Source: Chlorokybus atmophyticus
Lineage: Eukaryota; Streptophyta; Chlorokybophyceae; Chlorokybales; Chlorokybaceae
Length of the DNA: 44,630 nt
Direction of reading: 5' to 3'
Assembly (NCBI GenBank): GCA_009103225.1
Contig: RHPI01002990.1
Span: forward strand, 499,639 to 544,268
The notes below the pieces were generated by a model that did not search any database, had not been told where the DNA came from, and saw only the letters and a list, made by a program, of their open reading frames with translations. The stretch's first letter is position 1. Every line of letters starts with the position of its first letter. A program made the translations under genes and the position numbers. This document shows, one piece after another, positions 44,224 to 44,630 of the stretch.

Positions 44224-44630
44224 ATGGTGGCAGTGCACACAATGGCGTCGCCGGAAGAGTTGAGAGTAGCAGCAATTGGCGAGGTTGTTGCTGCCCTCGT
44301 TGCTGGGGTCAAGGTATGCCCAAAGATTTACTGTGTGCGTGTGCGTGTCACATGACTATCAACATGAAGACGTCATCATGCACTGGCTTGTTGCCATCAG
44401 GACAACCGCGATGTTGATCTCAATGCAGTCAAGTCAGCAGCAGCCAAGAAGTATGCGCTTGCCCGCGCTCCAAAGCTGGTCGAGATAATCGCCGCGGTGC
44501 CGGAAGAGTACAAACCGCAGCTGCTGCCGCGATTGAAAGCCAAGCCAGTGCGCACGGCATCGGGCATTGCTGTCATTGCAGTCATGTCAAAACCACACAG
44601 GTGAGAACTTAAAATACTATACTATATATA
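44224..44630 (+). CDS. ELP3: Elongator complex protein 3 (ELP3), 5' part
   Basis: Catalytic subunit of Elongator, a radical-SAM/acetyl-CoA enzyme that makes cm5U-type modifications on the tRNA wobble base. Two exons are inside the window, 44224-44313 and 44401-44600 (CAC AG|gtgaga donor), and the gene runs off the right edge. Visible family features: [20 protein letters not shown], a helical [20 protein letters not shown] block and [13 protein letters not shown], which leads into the radical-SAM Cys motif expected in the next exon. ATG codons at 44224 and 44242 are both possible starts; 44224 is the first in frame. Confidence 0.93.

Noticed and set aside
1-44630. tRNA, rRNA or CRISPR features
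   Set aside because: No tRNA-like A/B-box pair with cloverleaf, no rRNA core sequence and no spaced identical repeats were seen on either strand.

Overview
This is nuclear DNA from a eukaryote, almost certainly a green alga or another member of Viridiplantae. Genes are split by many short spliceosomal introns, often about 50-200 nt and full of CA/TG and CATG-type microsatellites. One gene is a clear TGD4, the chloroplast outer-envelope lipid-transfer barrel, and others are an EF-hand NCL-type cation exchanger, a plastid-type HPP membrane protein, gamma-COP, XPF/RAD1, TCAIM-like, mitochondrial-type bS21, an F-box protein and ELP3. I rebuilt exon chains by hand. In every chain called with high confidence the splice phases agree and the summed coding length is a multiple of three. 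Exact start codons and untranslated ends remain inferences.

Layout. 0.5-3.8 kb: NCL exchanger (+). 4.9-5.6 kb: SnoaL/NTF2-like gene (+) with a one-base frame problem at a G run, followed by unassigned exon-like sequence to 6.2 kb. 6.8-6.9 kb: two orphan first-exon candidates on opposite strands that share one CCATGG. 7.0-12.4 kb: an AT-rich, gene-poor island with a TA-flanked inverted-repeat element (MITE), a tandem repeat of about 540 bp, a long palindrome and AT microsatellites. 12.7-14.0 kb: HPP family gene (+). 14-15.6 kb: no gene seen, one 40-bp palindrome. 15.6-16.3 kb: a doubtful membrane-protein fragment. 16.4-19.7 kb: TCAIM/DUF4460-DUF4461 gene (-). 20.4-22.7 kb: TGD4 (-). 23.1-25.8 kb: unrecognised nine-exon coiled-coil gene (+), divergent from TGD4. 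27.0-31.2 kb: gamma-COP (-). 31.8-32.7 kb: bS21m (+), divergent from gamma-COP. 32.7-34.2 kb: exon-like fragments, then an assembly gap at 34152-34322. 35.3-36.5 kb: F-box gene (+). 36.6-36.8 kb: an inverted 201-bp copy of part of XPF beside a single n. 38.3-43.0 kb: XPF/RAD1 (-). 44.2 kb to the end: 5' part of ELP3 (+).

The genes are ordinary eukaryotic housekeeping genes with no operon-like or pathway clustering. They cover ion transport, plastid lipid and small-molecule transport, vesicle coats, organelle translation, DNA repair, ubiquitin targeting and tRNA modification. The most notable observations are the high share of GC-AG introns (six or seven among about 60 reconstructed), an arginine/glycine-rich insert in XPF, a hydrophobic insert in TGD4, the composition-shifted repeat island, an unidentified coiled-coil protein, and copied gene fragments next to the ambiguous bases that probably mark assembly errors. 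I did not find a convincing new biological system.
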